Assembly (NCBI GenBank): GCA_949152475.1
Contig: OX424567.1
Location: forward strand, 21,105,402-21,169,401
Direction: 5' to 3'
Origin: Terebella lapidaria
Lineage: Eukaryota; Annelida; Polychaeta; Terebellida; Terebellidae
Length of the DNA stretch: 64,000 nucleotides
The notes under the pieces are model-generated. The model made no database searches, had not been told where the DNA came from, and saw only the letters and a list, made by a program, of their open reading frames with translations. The first letter of the stretch is position 1. Every line of letters begins with the position of its first letter. Below, piece by piece: positions 23,533 to 34,364 of the stretch. Position numbers and translations under genes: made by a program.

Positions 23533-25658
23533 GGGAGGAAGGAACTGTGGAGCAAGAACCTTCCGTTAAACCGAGCTACGCTCAAAGCTCCAAACCAGTG
23601 GTTGTGTCCACAGCTACGAACACGACGCCAACCAAGCTGGCGCCGACACCACGGGCCCTTCCGCTCCGCGAAGGGGTGTGCGCCAAGTGTGCTTCGTCGA
23701 CGTCAGGTACGGAATCCCTCCACGAAGGGGTGTCGGAACCATTGCCACGCAGGCCATCACGGACTAATCGTCACGAAGGGGTGTCGTCACGCACCGTCAG
23801 ACGGATTAAGGTGGTTCCCGTCGGACCCGAGAAATACTCCCTGGACAGTGATACCATGACATCACCGGTCTTATCTCGGATGATCTCCATACGCCAAGCT
23901 GCATGTGTGCGAGCATTGGATGTGAAATTGAACGGACAGGAATGGCTGTCGGACTATTCCAGCGCCGATATCGTTGCCGCACAGCAAGCCGACCCGAGCG
24001 TCGGATTCGTACGACAGTGGGTATTGAACGGAACGAAACCCACGTCAAAGGAAGTCGCCCGCTACGGTGAGGAAGTGAAAACTTTGGTTTCACGATGGAC
24101 TTTGTTGGCGCTACAGGATGGAGTCCTCATACGTACTACCAAGCCGGACCCAGCTGGTCGGACTGTTGTACAAACTGTGTTACCAGCGGCATTACGAACG
24201 GTGGTTCTACACCAACTCCACGACCTCAAGGTCGTAGGCCACCTCGGAATACAACGGACTGTTGAGAGAGTAAAGCGCCGGTTTTACTGGCCAGGTCTCG
24301 CCTTGGATGTTGCCCGCTGGTGCGCCCGCTGCCCGCAGTGTGTGTCACGAAAAGGAAAACCAGCGCCCAAGAAATCACCTCTAACGCAACTACCAACTGG
24401 GGCGCCATTTGATCGTATTGCCATGGATATCTTAGATACCCATAAAGTTACCGGACGAGGTCACAGGTACATTCTTGTCATATCGGACTACTTTTCAAAG
24501 TACACGGACGCATTCCCGCTCCGCCGCCATACGGCTAAAAATGTCGCCGATGTTCTGGTGAATCGTTGGATCGTGTACCACGGAGTACCGAAAGCCATAC
24601 ACAGCGACCAAGGAACGGAATTTGAGTCGTCGTTATTTCGGAGCGTTGTACGCCTTCTGGGCGCCAAGAAAATTCGGACCACGCCCTACCGCCCACAAAG
24701 TGACGGTCAAGTCGAACGATTCAATCGGACTTTGTTGAATATGTTGAGTGCATTCGTCAGTGATCGAAAGAATGACTGGGATCTGCACTTACCATATGTA
24801 CTCATGGCGTACCGCACCTCGGTGCACTCTTCTACCGGGTGTACACCACACCTGATGGTATACGGACATGAATGCAATTTGCCTGTTGACTTGATGTTTC
24901 CTTCGTATGACCCAGAACCGCTACCTCCATGCGGACCTGAATACGTCGAGTATCTCCGAACCGCCATCAGAGCTGCCCATGGGTTTGCGCAAGACCATCT
25001 GCAAAAAGCTGCAACCCGCCAGAAAATGGGGTATGACGCACATGCGAAATCTCGCCCTCAGTTCCAGCCGGGAGAATTGGTACGGTACTACTACCTGCCC
25101 CTCACCCAGAACAACAAATTCGCCCGACCCTGGACCGGACCCTGGAGAGTCCTGGAACGCGTAACTGAGGTAGACTATCGAATTGCTCTAGTCTCCAATC
25201 CACGAAATACTAGAGTCGTCCATCTGGACGTCATTAAACCATACGAAGGCGACGCACAGTTGCTGAACCTTCAACCTCAAGTCGGATCGCCACCTGAGTT
25301 GTCAAGTAGCACAGACTCCAAGACCGAACCATCGAACGATCCCTTGGAGCTCCTCAAGGAATTCCTCTATCCTTGGGACGTCATCGTACAAGACAAGTCG
25401 TCGGACACAGATCGGACTACCGAGACTGATACTTCGTCATCACCCGCCAGTCGGAGAAGTCCCGCAATCGGACCGCGACGCCGTCACCAGAAGCGAAAAT
25501 CGCGCAAGACGAACTCTAGCGCTTCACAGAGAGCGCCAAAACCCCGCGGACCCAAACCCGCGATTGTTACGGACTCATCAACAAGCGAGGCTACGCCCCA
25601 GCCTGCTCCGTACCATCGACCCAGACGCACGATTCGCCGCCCAGCCCGGTTCAGATAA
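23442..25658 (+). CDS. ORF2: Pol remnant, integrase without protease, RT or RNase H
   Basis: The frame is open from 23442, overlapping the gag end by about 90 nt; the first start-like codon is GTG at 23547. After about 150 residues of unmatched, Thr/Pro-rich sequence comes the pre-integrase segment (WVLNGTKPTSKEVARYGEE; LQDGVLIRT). Then follow an HHCC zinc domain (GHLGIQRT, FYWPGLALDV, CPQC), a catalytic core with Asp at 24426, Asp at 24606 and Glu at 24714 (D-x59-D-x35-E), and a GPY/F-type C-terminal module (PWTGPWRVL). A basic tail follows. Integrase inserts the cDNA into the genome. A normal gypsy pol has protease, RT and RNase H before this; no YxDD or protease DTG/DSG motif is present. 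Three copies of the element's polypurine tract sit in the unmatched N-terminal part. Confidence 0.9.
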   Translation, partial: RTDRYTELELSANGYDTTGSATTTGQAVKLREEGTVEQEPSVKPSYAQSSKPVVVSTATNTTPTKLAPTPRALPLREGVCAKCASSTSGTESLHEGVSEPLPRRPSRTNRHEGVSSRTVRRIKVVPVGPEKYSLDSDTMTSPVLSRMISIRQAACVRALDVKLNGQEWLSDYSSADIVAAQQADPSVGFVRQWVLNGTKPTSKEVARYGEEVKTLVSRWTLLALQDGVLIRTTKPDPAGRTVVQTVLPAALRTVVLHQLHDLKVVGHLGIQRTVERVKRRFYWPGLALDVARWCARCPQCVSRKGKPAPKKSPLTQLPTGAPFDRIAMDILDTHKVTGRGHRYILVISDYFSKYTDAFPLRRHTAKNVADVLVNRWIVYHGVPKAIHSDQGTEFESSLFRSVVRLLGAKKIRTTPYRPQSDGQVERFNRTLLNMLSAFVSDRKNDWDLHLPYVLMAYRTSVHSSTGCTPHLMVYGHECNLPVDLMFPSYDPEPLPPCGPEYVEYLRTAIRAAHGFAQDHLQKAATRQKMGYDAHAKSRPQFQPGELVRYYYLPLTQNNKFARPWTGPWRVLERVTEVDYRIALVSNPRNTRVVHLDVIKPYEGDAQLLNLQPQVGSPPELSSSTDSKTEPSNDPLELLKEFLYPWDVIVQDKSSDTDRTTETDTSSSPASRRSPAIGPRRRHQKRKSRKTNSSASQRAPKPRGPKPAIVTDSSTSEATPQPAPYHRPRRTIRRPARFR

Positions 25659-27089
25659 CCACGGCTGTGCCAAGGGACTGATCTCAATGATGATGAATAA
25701 ATGCCTGTCTATTGGACTATAATGTCATATCACCCCAAAATATATTTATAATATAATAATATTATGTACATATTCATTTCAATAACCATTTTTATGTACT
25801 GATGTCAGTGAGGCAATTTTCATATATAATATTGATATGACGTTATAATGTTGATGCTGGTTACGATACTATAATGTGGTATATGTGTGTTATGCATTGC
25901 ATATAACTTCGTACTTCTCCATACCATCTCGCGCCTGTTGCGCACTACCTAAATATTGCATGACTAACAATTCCACCCATGTGTCAGCCGTCATGTCCTG
26001 CCGTGAGTAAGATCACTTTGTCGCGGACGAGGTGAGAGGATAGCCGTCTTCCGAGCAAGCGTCTGATAAGAGCCTCTGCTCCCCCTACGTACAATTCAGG
26101 GGAATGCCCTCAGGAGCAGAATTCAGCTATGAACAAACCTCTGCATTCCAACGCGCGATCTGTCATCACATTCATTGAAAATTATGCAACGCGCCACGGC
26201 AGGGCCGCCCAGATCACCCCATCACCCCTCATGATAATTTTAGCGGTTCCATTATCTACGGCACTAGATGACAATGAACGGACTGAGCAAACTTCTGTGA
26301 GCTTGGTATTTATACCTCAGCATACGTACGGACAGTGATCATCTGTTTAAACAAGTTGGTCAAAAGTTTATTGTGTGCTAATTGTGCAGATAAGGAACGG
26401 ACTAATTGTGAGAGTTCACACGGAAAAGCATGAAGCACAAATAAACACTGAAGCCGCCTGCGGCACCTCCATATAAACATTCCCAGTTAACTTCAATAGA
26501 GAGTGGAAGCACGTAAAAGGTGCAGTAATTTTGACTGTATGCTAGACGGACAGTGAAATGATTGGATTGCGTTATCCAGAAGTTTGTGTCGGACTATGGG
26601 AAAATAGAGCAGCTGTGTGCTAACCTACTGCCCCGCCTGACTGGTGTGATGAACCAGAGCTTTGATGTACACGCGTTGCCTAGGTGATGGACCGCCCCCT
26701 CTTCGCACGACTGAGAGCCGAGATGGATCAAGCGAACGTAAAAAGACGTATAAGACAATAAGACAGAGCGCACCCCCCGATTGTGGAAAACCGCAAAAGA
26801 CACTGTCAGCACTTTGTGTGTGTACGGATGCCAGATAAGCAGGAAAGTTTTGGAAGTGGGTCCTTCTGGCTGCGGACACTGGAGAGTTAACATCTAGCGG
26901 AAAAGTGTTGAATATCAACAGTGTTCTTATAAGACAATTGACTATATCTTGTGGATATTTCGTACGGCAATTGCACGGACTTTTGCCTAGTATTTCACGG
27001 ACTGTGTGAATAATCCTGATACGCACCTTGTATTAGGATAAAAGTCGGACTAGCGAGTGTGGGCTCACGCCAGTGAGCGAAGTCGAACC
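25659..27089 (+). other. Noncoding spacer of the LTR element, rich in CGGAC
   Basis: A 1.4-kb stretch between pol and ORF3 with no sustained ORF on the plus strand. CGGAC occurs at least ten times, about eightfold over chance, continuing the pattern seen in the ORFs. It may hold a subgenomic promoter, splice acceptor or packaging signal for ORF3; none is proven. Confidence 0.55.
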
Positions 27090-29930
27090 ATGTCGTCTTC
27101 CGACAAGGAGAGAGACAAGCCACCGGACAAGAAGACGGCATCTGATGCCGATAATAACGAACTGCCACTTGCCGTGAGGATAGTGGAGGCTGGGGATGAG
27201 CCGGAACATCCCATCGTACTTGGAGAATCGGCGACAGCCGACAGCGCACCGGGAACAGTTTCCCCTACCTCGGACCCAATCACGATATCGGATACAGAAA
27301 CGGCCTCTGGGGCCGAAACGGACATTCGAAAGAAAGTAATGGCGAAACTCGCTCAACGTGGAGAGCGTCATACGCCGAGTCCATCATCGGACTCTATGTC
27401 GGACTTGAGTGCGCCTGACTTCCAGCGCCTGGAAGAAGGCGGGAAAATTGTCGAACAAGCCATGGCTGCTAGAGACGCAGCTAAAGCCACGGCTGGTGTT
27501 ACTTCGGACTCCGGACCAAAACAAATGATGGCTACTCCGCCAGTGACAGCCGCACGACCGACCGCCGTGTCGGCTACTTCGCCTGTTTCAGCCACACCGG
27601 CCAAACCCGTACGACCCCTCGCGTTGCTCCCGCACGCGACGACATCGCGAGGATATTCCTCGGCATACACGGACTTATTCCGGACTCAGGGAAATCATGA
27701 GTCACGGGATCTACGACAACGGACTTATCGCCGTCAAGTTGACGAGTTGATGGAGCTCGTACCTCGTCCCCCCACACCCCACGGGACGAGTCCAATCGAC
27801 TGGAACGCGGTTCCACTTTACGACCGGAACCGGCACGCAGGATATGGCCATGTCCATGATTTCTCCGTACCGTCGACACTGACAGAGAGTCAGTACTTGA
27901 CTCTGATGCCGCTACGCCTCGGAACAGGAGGATTCGACTGCCCCTTCTGTACCAGTGAGGAGGAGTCGGAACGTGAACGGACCTGGCCCACGGTGCCTCG
28001 CCGGGCCCCACTTCGGACCCCACAGGAGCTGGATGCTCATGTTCTGGCGTATCATATGCCATTTGTACGTTTCTTTGTGTGCCCCGCACGGGACGGGTAC
28101 ATGACCCTAACGCTTTCGGACATGATACAACATATCTCGATGCCCACGGCGAGTCACACGGACCGATTCCCCATTTTCCAACGGGGATCACTAATGGCCA
28201 CCGAGAATATGGTAACTCGTTTCGCCAAGCGATGTGGGGTTGACATGCAACCCAATCCGAACTATCGACCACCGCGCGTACCATCGCACGTACCCATCTT
28301 CCGACGGACGCCGGAATCGGTACTCACTTTCGGCATCTGGGCGATGGCGCCCGCGGTGATGTCACAGTACCCGCCGAATACCGCACCGGAGGTCCAACTG
28401 GTACTGGATCGTATCGAGTTTGCCCAACTGAAAACGAGGGCCGACGAAGCCAAGGTCGAACGGATGGTACGGGACATCCAACTGATTAATCGTCACGTCC
28501 GCTACCGGAAGCCTGGGGCTTTCTATTTCGACCGCCCTGTTGTATATCGGACCTCGGCCATGAAGGCCGCTGAATCTCGGACCTCGGCCATGAAGACCGC
28601 CGAACCTCGGACCTCGGCTTCGCCAGCCACAGGAGTTTCAACTCCCGCACGGAGTTCGCCCTCGGGGGCGATACCCAAGAGTCGGACTGTTGAGAGGCCT
28701 ACAGCGCCTAACGTTACGGACTATAGAGTTCGGGAGGGACTTGTGCCACCCCCGGACGAATATCCGCCCCTGCCAAGTCGACCTACGGTCGAGACAGACG
28801 CAGCTGAATCCTCGGACTCAGTTAAGACTTCGGACCCAGCCGAACCTATGGAAACGGCTAAGACTACGGACTCTGTGGATAGGGAGCCTTCCCCCAAGAC
28901 GGCTTTTCAAGCCCCAACTACGGACACTGAGTCGCCGATGGAGTGCGACCAGCCGCCACCACTTCGGACTATCGAGGATGAACCAGAACCTCGACAACGT
29001 CAGACACCCGACAGCAGGCCGGACTCTCCCATGGAGCCGTCTCGCGGCCTGATCGCTTTCGGACCACCTCCTCCGTACCTGGATTATGAGGAGGAGTTGT
29101 TGCCCCCAACGACCACCTTGGTTACACGAGCCAACGACCCGGACAGGCCTCGGCTAAGGATGGAAGTCCTGGAGGACCAGGATCCATTACCTCGCGACCT
29201 GGAGGTCAATTTCGGACTTCACGGATCTGGTGAGTTCGGTGCGGACTACCAGCTACTTCGCCAGCACGGGCAAAGGTTGCTCGAACGGACTTTACCCGGA
29301 CTACAAGTCCTCCCCGGAATTAACCCGGATTTCGCCGAACTCTACCAGGACGACAACACACGTCGTCTTCCTGCCGGACTCGGACCGCATCAGTCGTACT
29401 GGATGGAGCAAATCACCCAGGCTGCCACGGATGCGGACCCTCTATTACTAGCGGAAGATGCTGAGCATCACCTCCCGTCGTTGGCACTGGCCAGCGCGGA
29501 CGACCTGGCACTTCAACATCTGCGAGCTATCCGCCGCGGATACGTACTCGCCATGGACGCGCACATCCGCCAGGCGGAGTATAACGCCATGTCCCTAGGA
29601 TTCGGGATGGGATCGCTACACGAGCGACAGACCCCGACAGCCCCGCACCCTCTCCTGGAGGAGAATCGACGACTCCGGGAGGAACTTCGTACTGCGGAGC
29701 AAAATAATTCGAACTTACGAGAAGAGGTACGGGAGCTTAGAGCCCGCCTCTCTAATACTTCGTCCTCGTCTTCGTCGCCAGAACCTCAGGGAATCCCTGA
29801 CGAACTTTGGACGACGATTGTGGCGGTTCTACCGCACTTGCCGGCCGACGACCAGAGGCGGTTGATGCAACAGGCATCGCCAGCCGCCCGGCCTCCCGCG
29901 TCACGGAGACGCGACCGTCAGTCGGACTAA
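27090..29930 (+). CDS. ORF3: large extra protein of unknown function
   Basis: 946 residues from the ATG at 27090. I recognise no family. It occupies the place of env, yet I see no signal peptide, no membrane segment and no Cys-rich ectodomain. Visible parts: an acidic Ser/Thr/Pro-rich N terminus; a central folded-looking region (about residues 190-480) with a possible zinc site, Cys284-x2-Cys287 then His317-x4-His322; a repeated RTSAMK block; a long Pro/Glu/Asp-rich linker (about 500-700); a second folded region; and a C-terminal coiled coil (HPLLEENRRLREELRTAEQ...) before a basic end. The make-up suggests a nucleic-acid-binding or capsid-like accessory protein. The frame is uninterrupted and the LTRs are young, so it is probably under recent selection or simply young. 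Confidence 0.85.
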   Translation: MSSSDKERDKPPDKKTASDADNNELPLAVRIVEAGDEPEHPIVLGESATADSAPGTVSPTSDPITISDTETASGAETDIRKKVMAKLAQRGERHTPSPSSDSMSDLSAPDFQRLEEGGKIVEQAMAARDAAKATAGVTSDSGPKQMMATPPVTAARPTAVSATSPVSATPAKPVRPLALLPHATTSRGYSSAYTDLFRTQGNHESRDLRQRTYRRQVDELMELVPRPPTPHGTSPIDWNAVPLYDRNRHAGYGHVHDFSVPSTLTESQYLTLMPLRLGTGGFDCPFCTSEEESERERTWPTVPRRAPLRTPQELDAHVLAYHMPFVRFFVCPARDGYMTLTLSDMIQHISMPTASHTDRFPIFQRGSLMATENMVTRFAKRCGVDMQPNPNYRPPRVPSHVPIFRRTPESVLTFGIWAMAPAVMSQYPPNTAPEVQLVLDRIEFAQLKTRADEAKVERMVRDIQLINRHVRYRKPGAFYFDRPVVYRTSAMKAAESRTSAMKTAEPRTSASPATGVSTPARSSPSGAIPKSRTVERPTAPNVTDYRVREGLVPPPDEYPPLPSRPTVETDAAESSDSVKTSDPAEPMETAKTTDSVDREPSPKTAFQAPTTDTESPMECDQPPPLRTIEDEPEPRQRQTPDSRPDSPMEPSRGLIAFGPPPPYLDYEEELLPPTTTLVTRANDPDRPRLRMEVLEDQDPLPRDLEVNFGLHGSGEFGADYQLLRQHGQRLLERTLPGLQVLPGINPDFAELYQDDNTRRLPAGLGPHQSYWMEQITQAATDADPLLLAEDAEHHLPSLALASADDLALQHLRAIRRGYVLAMDAHIRQAEYNAMSLGFGMGSLHERQTPTAPHPLLEENRRLREELRTAEQNNSNLREEVRELRARLSNTSSSSSSPEPQGIPDELWTTIVAVLPHLPADDQRRLMQQASPAARPPASRRRDRQSD

Positions 29931-30410
29931 ATTTCGGACCCCAGGGCACAGCACCAGGATAGCTGTGTCCTGTACATATCGTACTAATCATACCATATAT
30001 ATATATGTGTGTAATTCGAACCAATTAATCCTGGTCATTTTCAGGTGTTTCGGACTTTAAAGTGTTTCCGTTCCGCTAGGGAGCGTCGAGGAGTATTTTC
30101 ACATTCCAATGATATAATATGTATATACATTTGTGATTCTTTTAACTGTGATTTATGTGTTGATTTATGTGTTTCATCGTCACCTGTCGTTGTTTTAAAT
30201 GTATTTGTCAAATGTGTTCATATCATCTTAGTGACTGTGGACTGACCGACCAATGACTTTATTTTGACAGTTACAATTTTTATTGTATCCATTGCTTTAT
30301 CATTGTCTCGCGCGGTGAATGTGTTTCCCTTTAGGACTTCTAGCTTATCATGTTTAGATTTTTGGACAGTTAGGTTTCGGGGAGGGTAAATTCCCAGGGG
30401 GTAATTTGAC

Positions 30411-30422
30411 GAAGGGGTGTTT
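30411..30422 (+). promoter_or_regulatory. 3' polypurine tract
   Basis: GAAGGGGTGT lies two bases before the 3' LTR, where plus-strand cDNA synthesis should be primed. The 12-base form ACGAAGGGGTGT recurs inside ORF2. Confidence 0.75.
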
Positions 30423-31045
30423 TGTAGAATATTTACGACTGTTATGGCCCGAAACCCGCCCCTGACACATTCTCCCACTCGACATACACGGCACAGATTC
30501 ATCACATGACTTCATACTTACTTACCTTACGTCACCGGGCATGCACCGTCCTCGCACCACATCTACATGTAAACAACACTGCTCACGTTAACACTTCCTA
30601 CAATCCCACCAATCACCACATTCCCAGACACATGACTCCGCCCACACAGACATGACATCACTTTCCCGCCATTTCACATGAACACCTGCCACATTACGCG
30701 GGAAAACCCACACACATCATGGACTTAGCCCCGCGCTTTCCCACGGACATAGTAGTAGTTGAGAAATCTGTTGAAGAGAGAAGTTGTATTGAGAGGTACT
30801 AAGCCAAAAGATTGTGATTAGAGGATATCAAATTTATACAGGACTATTAATACTTCGGACTATTGTGGGGATTACGATTGTGTGAGTGACCGTGATCGTA
30901 CATCGGACTTAATCATCCAAATAAACATCGGATATTGTTGCAATTGACGTCGGACTTCCTGTTGGTGTGTTCACGCACAACATACATCGTACTATTCGAT
31001 CAGTGGGCGTAATAGCCGCCCGAAGAACTCCGCTATTCCGTCACA
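30423..31045 (+). repeat. 3' LTR (623 bp)
   Basis: Near-identical copy of 20345-20967, followed directly by the right CTTA duplication at 31046-31049. Confidence 0.95.
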
Positions 31046-33255
31046 CTTATGATATTGGGTTCGACACACCAAGCTACAAAACCATAATGATATATTTCTG
31101 AGTTGTGTATTAGTCGGATCTCTCCCAGCAGACTACTGCCTGGTTGAGATATGGTGCCTGCAGTAAACATGCCGCAAGGCAGGGCATTTGCGCCCTAGTA
31201 GCAGACGCCAAACGTGAGAACTGCCTCCTCCAGTGTCGGTGGCACGCGTGGTAGGCCTCCCTAAAAAAAAAAACACCACATCCATGAGCATTAATTTATG
31301 TCCGGGCCCGACCCATAATCTCTGCTGCTTGCTGTTCCCTCTGCTGCACGACCGCCACCTCTTACGAGGTCGGCGTCCATCTCCTCTGTTCTGCCAGATG
31401 ACGCGTCTGCGCGGACCTAGAGCTTCTGAGCCTAGAGCGCCCTGGACCTAGAGCTTCTGAGCCTGGTAGAGGAAGAACTCAGGCAGTACAGTTCCGACGC
31501 CGCCAGAGCCTATGCCAGTCTGTAGGCCAGGCGGTGGACCATCGACGAGATGTTCAGGAATGTGTACCATCTGATGCAAAGCTGGTCAATCTCCTGGTGC
31601 CCCAGGCCATTCATGACCTGAGGATGGAACTCTTTATGGCAGGCATTGGGGGAGGAGTACCCTTGGGATCACCCCCAACAAGGCACCTGCACTGTGGTGT
31701 ATCTCGTGGTAGAGATGGACCGCTCTCTGGACCGGATGCACTGGTACCATGCTGAGGCCTCTCGTGTTGCATGCAATCTTGCACACGACCAGGGTCTGAT
31801 GGAGGGTACCTGCCAAGATCTTACCACAGCACGCGAGCAGCTGGCATTCCATGAAGGAAAGGCCACAGCTCGTAAAGTGGCAGATAAATGTAAAGAGTTT
31901 GACTCCCACGAGGTACAGGGGGACGTCCAGTGAATGCATACTGAGAACGAGGCGCTACGGCATTATTCGCGTTTTTGTGCAGCCGGGTGTTGATGACCCC
32001 TTGTCCGCCCTGAACCGGATTGTTGAAAACTGCTCCTACGTAGCCCTGGAGCTCGCACTCTACCCCATTTTAGTTCAGGAATGGGGAGAGTGCGCTGGGC
32101 CTATGCGTAAACAGGACAAGGTGGAGATGTTCAGTGCCATAGTCAACCTTGGCACTGAAGGACTCCCACCCTTAAGCCAGCTCCGGACTTTCCCCTGCCA
32201 CACCCAAGAAGGATAGGGGACCCCCTTCTTTGGGTCCCCCTCTCATGGAGGAGGGAGAATAACCTGTCCTCGTCCCCTCGTGTCCTGCAAGGGTAGATGT
32301 GCTGGAGTTGCTCCTAGTGGTCCACCCTGCCCGGATCCTCGCGAATCTGCTGGCGCCGGCTGGCGAGGGCACCTTGGAACCTGCATAGAGGTACTTTCAC
32401 AAAATTTCTAAATTTAAAGGTTAATCGGATTCGAAATACTCAGGAAAGTCCCTTTCAGCGGATGACTTTCCCAGGTCATCATCCTTTCTGGAGCACCTTG
32501 TTCAAAATTTCAGCTTGTTCATCAGGGTTTATTCAAAAAGCTACTTGTAGGAGCGCGCTACAGTGCAGTCCGTTAAGTCCAGGAGTCGTTCCACATTCTT
32601 GCAAAACAGGCCCTTAAGGTCTTTCTGCGTCGCGACTTTGAGTGCAGCTTAACTTGCTTCCTTCTTGTTCCGCCATGTGAAACTTCTGGTCGTGTTGGCC
32701 AAGGTGGAATATGTTGGGGACCAACATTGTAAGAAAGGGGGAAAGTGGCAATTTTGCCAAAAGATCGTGAATTCGTGATAGGCTTCTGGTCACGGTAGGG
32801 CACCGTATTTTGGCCACTTCGCATTTGAAGCTCACGTCTGCTTGGAGACGCTTTTCATTCATCAATCCACTTGATTATAACAAGTCTGTAAATATCACAC
32901 CCTCGCTCTCGTTCGCTGGCTGTTATAAATACAGCCAACCCGTCTTGGTTTCTTTGAGTTGTCTCAGAGCTGTCAAGGCGAGAGCGTGGCTATGTGCTCC
33001 TGTCCAGGGACAATTCCAATGGGGTCCCAGAAGGGGGGCTACTGTTTACGCACCTGGATTGGTGGTCTCTCGCCCTGGGATGGTTCTGACAGACTGTTGG
33101 GCTATCCGGGGCTCTATATCCCCGTGATAAAAAGTGATGAGTTCTGTATCAGTCGGATCGGAGCCAACAAACTACTACCTGGTTGAGATGTGGCGCCTGC
33201 AGTGACTGTGCCGCAGGGTTGGGGGGCTTGAGCCCTAGTTGCGGGTGCCAAACGT
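31046..33255. mobile_element. Decayed repeat or retroelement remnant with direct repeats
   Basis: About 120-bp diverged direct repeats at 31098-31216 and 33133-33255 share TCGGATC, ACTACTRCCTGGTTGAGAT, GCCTGCAGT and GCCAAACG. Between them is G/C-richer sequence with broken open frames on the plus strand (for example 31646-31933 and 31851-32216) that look coding-like but match no family I can name. A TATAAA-type box occurs near 32925. This could be an old LTR-type element, with the young LTR element inserted beside or into it. Confidence 0.45.
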
Positions 33256-34099
33256 TACTGTTCAGAAAGTTTTGAGTTTTCGTTTCAGAAGATTCCCATG
33301 ATACCTTTGTGACGATTCAAGTTTCGTAATTGACTCTCGGATTCATCACTCAAGGTCATCTCAAGGACCACCAAAAGATCCACTATATATGACTTCCTAT
33401 ATGCTCATAATACAAATATATGATTCATTAGCATTCGTATAAGCACAAAAGATAACTGCTCTATTACTGCTTAATCAGGTAACTGCTGCCTTTCAAGTGA
33501 TTCAAAGATTCCAGTCCCTAATGTCATGCACACGTACGTGTATTAAATTAAAAAGAACGTTTTCGCCTTTTTGGGCCTACATTTCGGGGACTTTCGAGCT
33601 ATTCAAGGCATTCCATCTCGAAACACCTTTTAGATGCCCTGAAAGGTCATACTGGTGGGGAACTAGAAAAAGTCGCCTAAAAGTTAGGAAAGGTTGCCGG
33701 CAAAAATTACAATATCCAGCCTCAGAGTTTAAGAAATGGTAGTTTTTCGACTGAAATGGCCGTTTTGACCTTTCAAGGTCATCGGATGTCAAATTGAAGG
33801 CTTATATGCATCAATCAAAAAACTAGACGCTTCCGGTCGCCTACGACCGCTTGGGTGTATCCCCCGTAGCACTATCATTCCTCTTGCCCAAAATATATTA
33901 CTAATAAGTGTGAAAAACTAGAACAAGGGATAGAGAAGATTACCAGAGAAATGTAAAATCTTAGGCCACAACTGTTTTTTTTTTCCCACCAAAATTGCTG
34001 CATCAATCTTTCAAGGTTATTGAAGGGTGAATTCAGGATCACCACTGAAACCACTGCATATGAATGTCCATTTCGTCATGTTCGATAAGAAAAACCAAA

Positions 34100-34360
34100 T
34101 CACAGCCAGATCAAACTTTTCACCTAAAGTTATATTTCAACTCAGGATTTTTGACATACTTGGTTCCAAGTTGCAATTCAAAGTAAAAATTGACCAAAAC
34201 TGCATTTCAAGATAACGAAATTGGAGCCAGATCGAACTTTTCACCATAAGTTATATATCAACTCATAGTATGTGACAAACTTGTTTCCAAGTTGAAATTC
34301 AGAGTAAAAGTTGACCAAAACTGCATTTCAAGATGATGAAATTCGAGCCAGATCAATATT
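34100..34360. repeat. Tandem repeat, period about 120 bp
   Basis: AGCCAGATC followed by AACTTTTCACC and AGTTATAT recurs at about 34106 and 34225, with a partial third at 34347. Each copy ends in TTGACCAAAACTGCATTTCA. Confidence 0.7.
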
Positions 34361-34364
34361 TTAG

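Larger units (their letters stand above)
20345..31045 (+). mobile_element. LTR retrotransposon with Ty3/gypsy-type integrase, lacking RT
   Basis: A 10.7-kb element flanked by CTTA duplications. Order: 5' LTR, primer-binding site, gag (ORF1), a pol remnant with integrase only (ORF2), a 1.4-kb noncoding spacer, a large third ORF of unknown function, polypurine tract, 3' LTR. I see two base differences between the LTRs (A/G near 20508, A/C near 20809), so insertion was recent. The integrase has HHCC, D,D35E and GPY/F-type modules of the Ty3/gypsy lineage. Protease, RT and RNase H are absent, so this copy would need them supplied in trans. Confidence 0.93.

Noticed and set aside
23442..23547. Classic -1 frameshift site between gag and pol
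   Set aside because: The overlap exists, but I found no X-XXY-YYZ heptamer followed by a clear stem, so the mechanism stays open.
27090..29930. Env protein, which would make the LTR element retrovirus-like
   Set aside because: The position fits, but there is no signal peptide, no membrane span and no cysteine-rich surface region.
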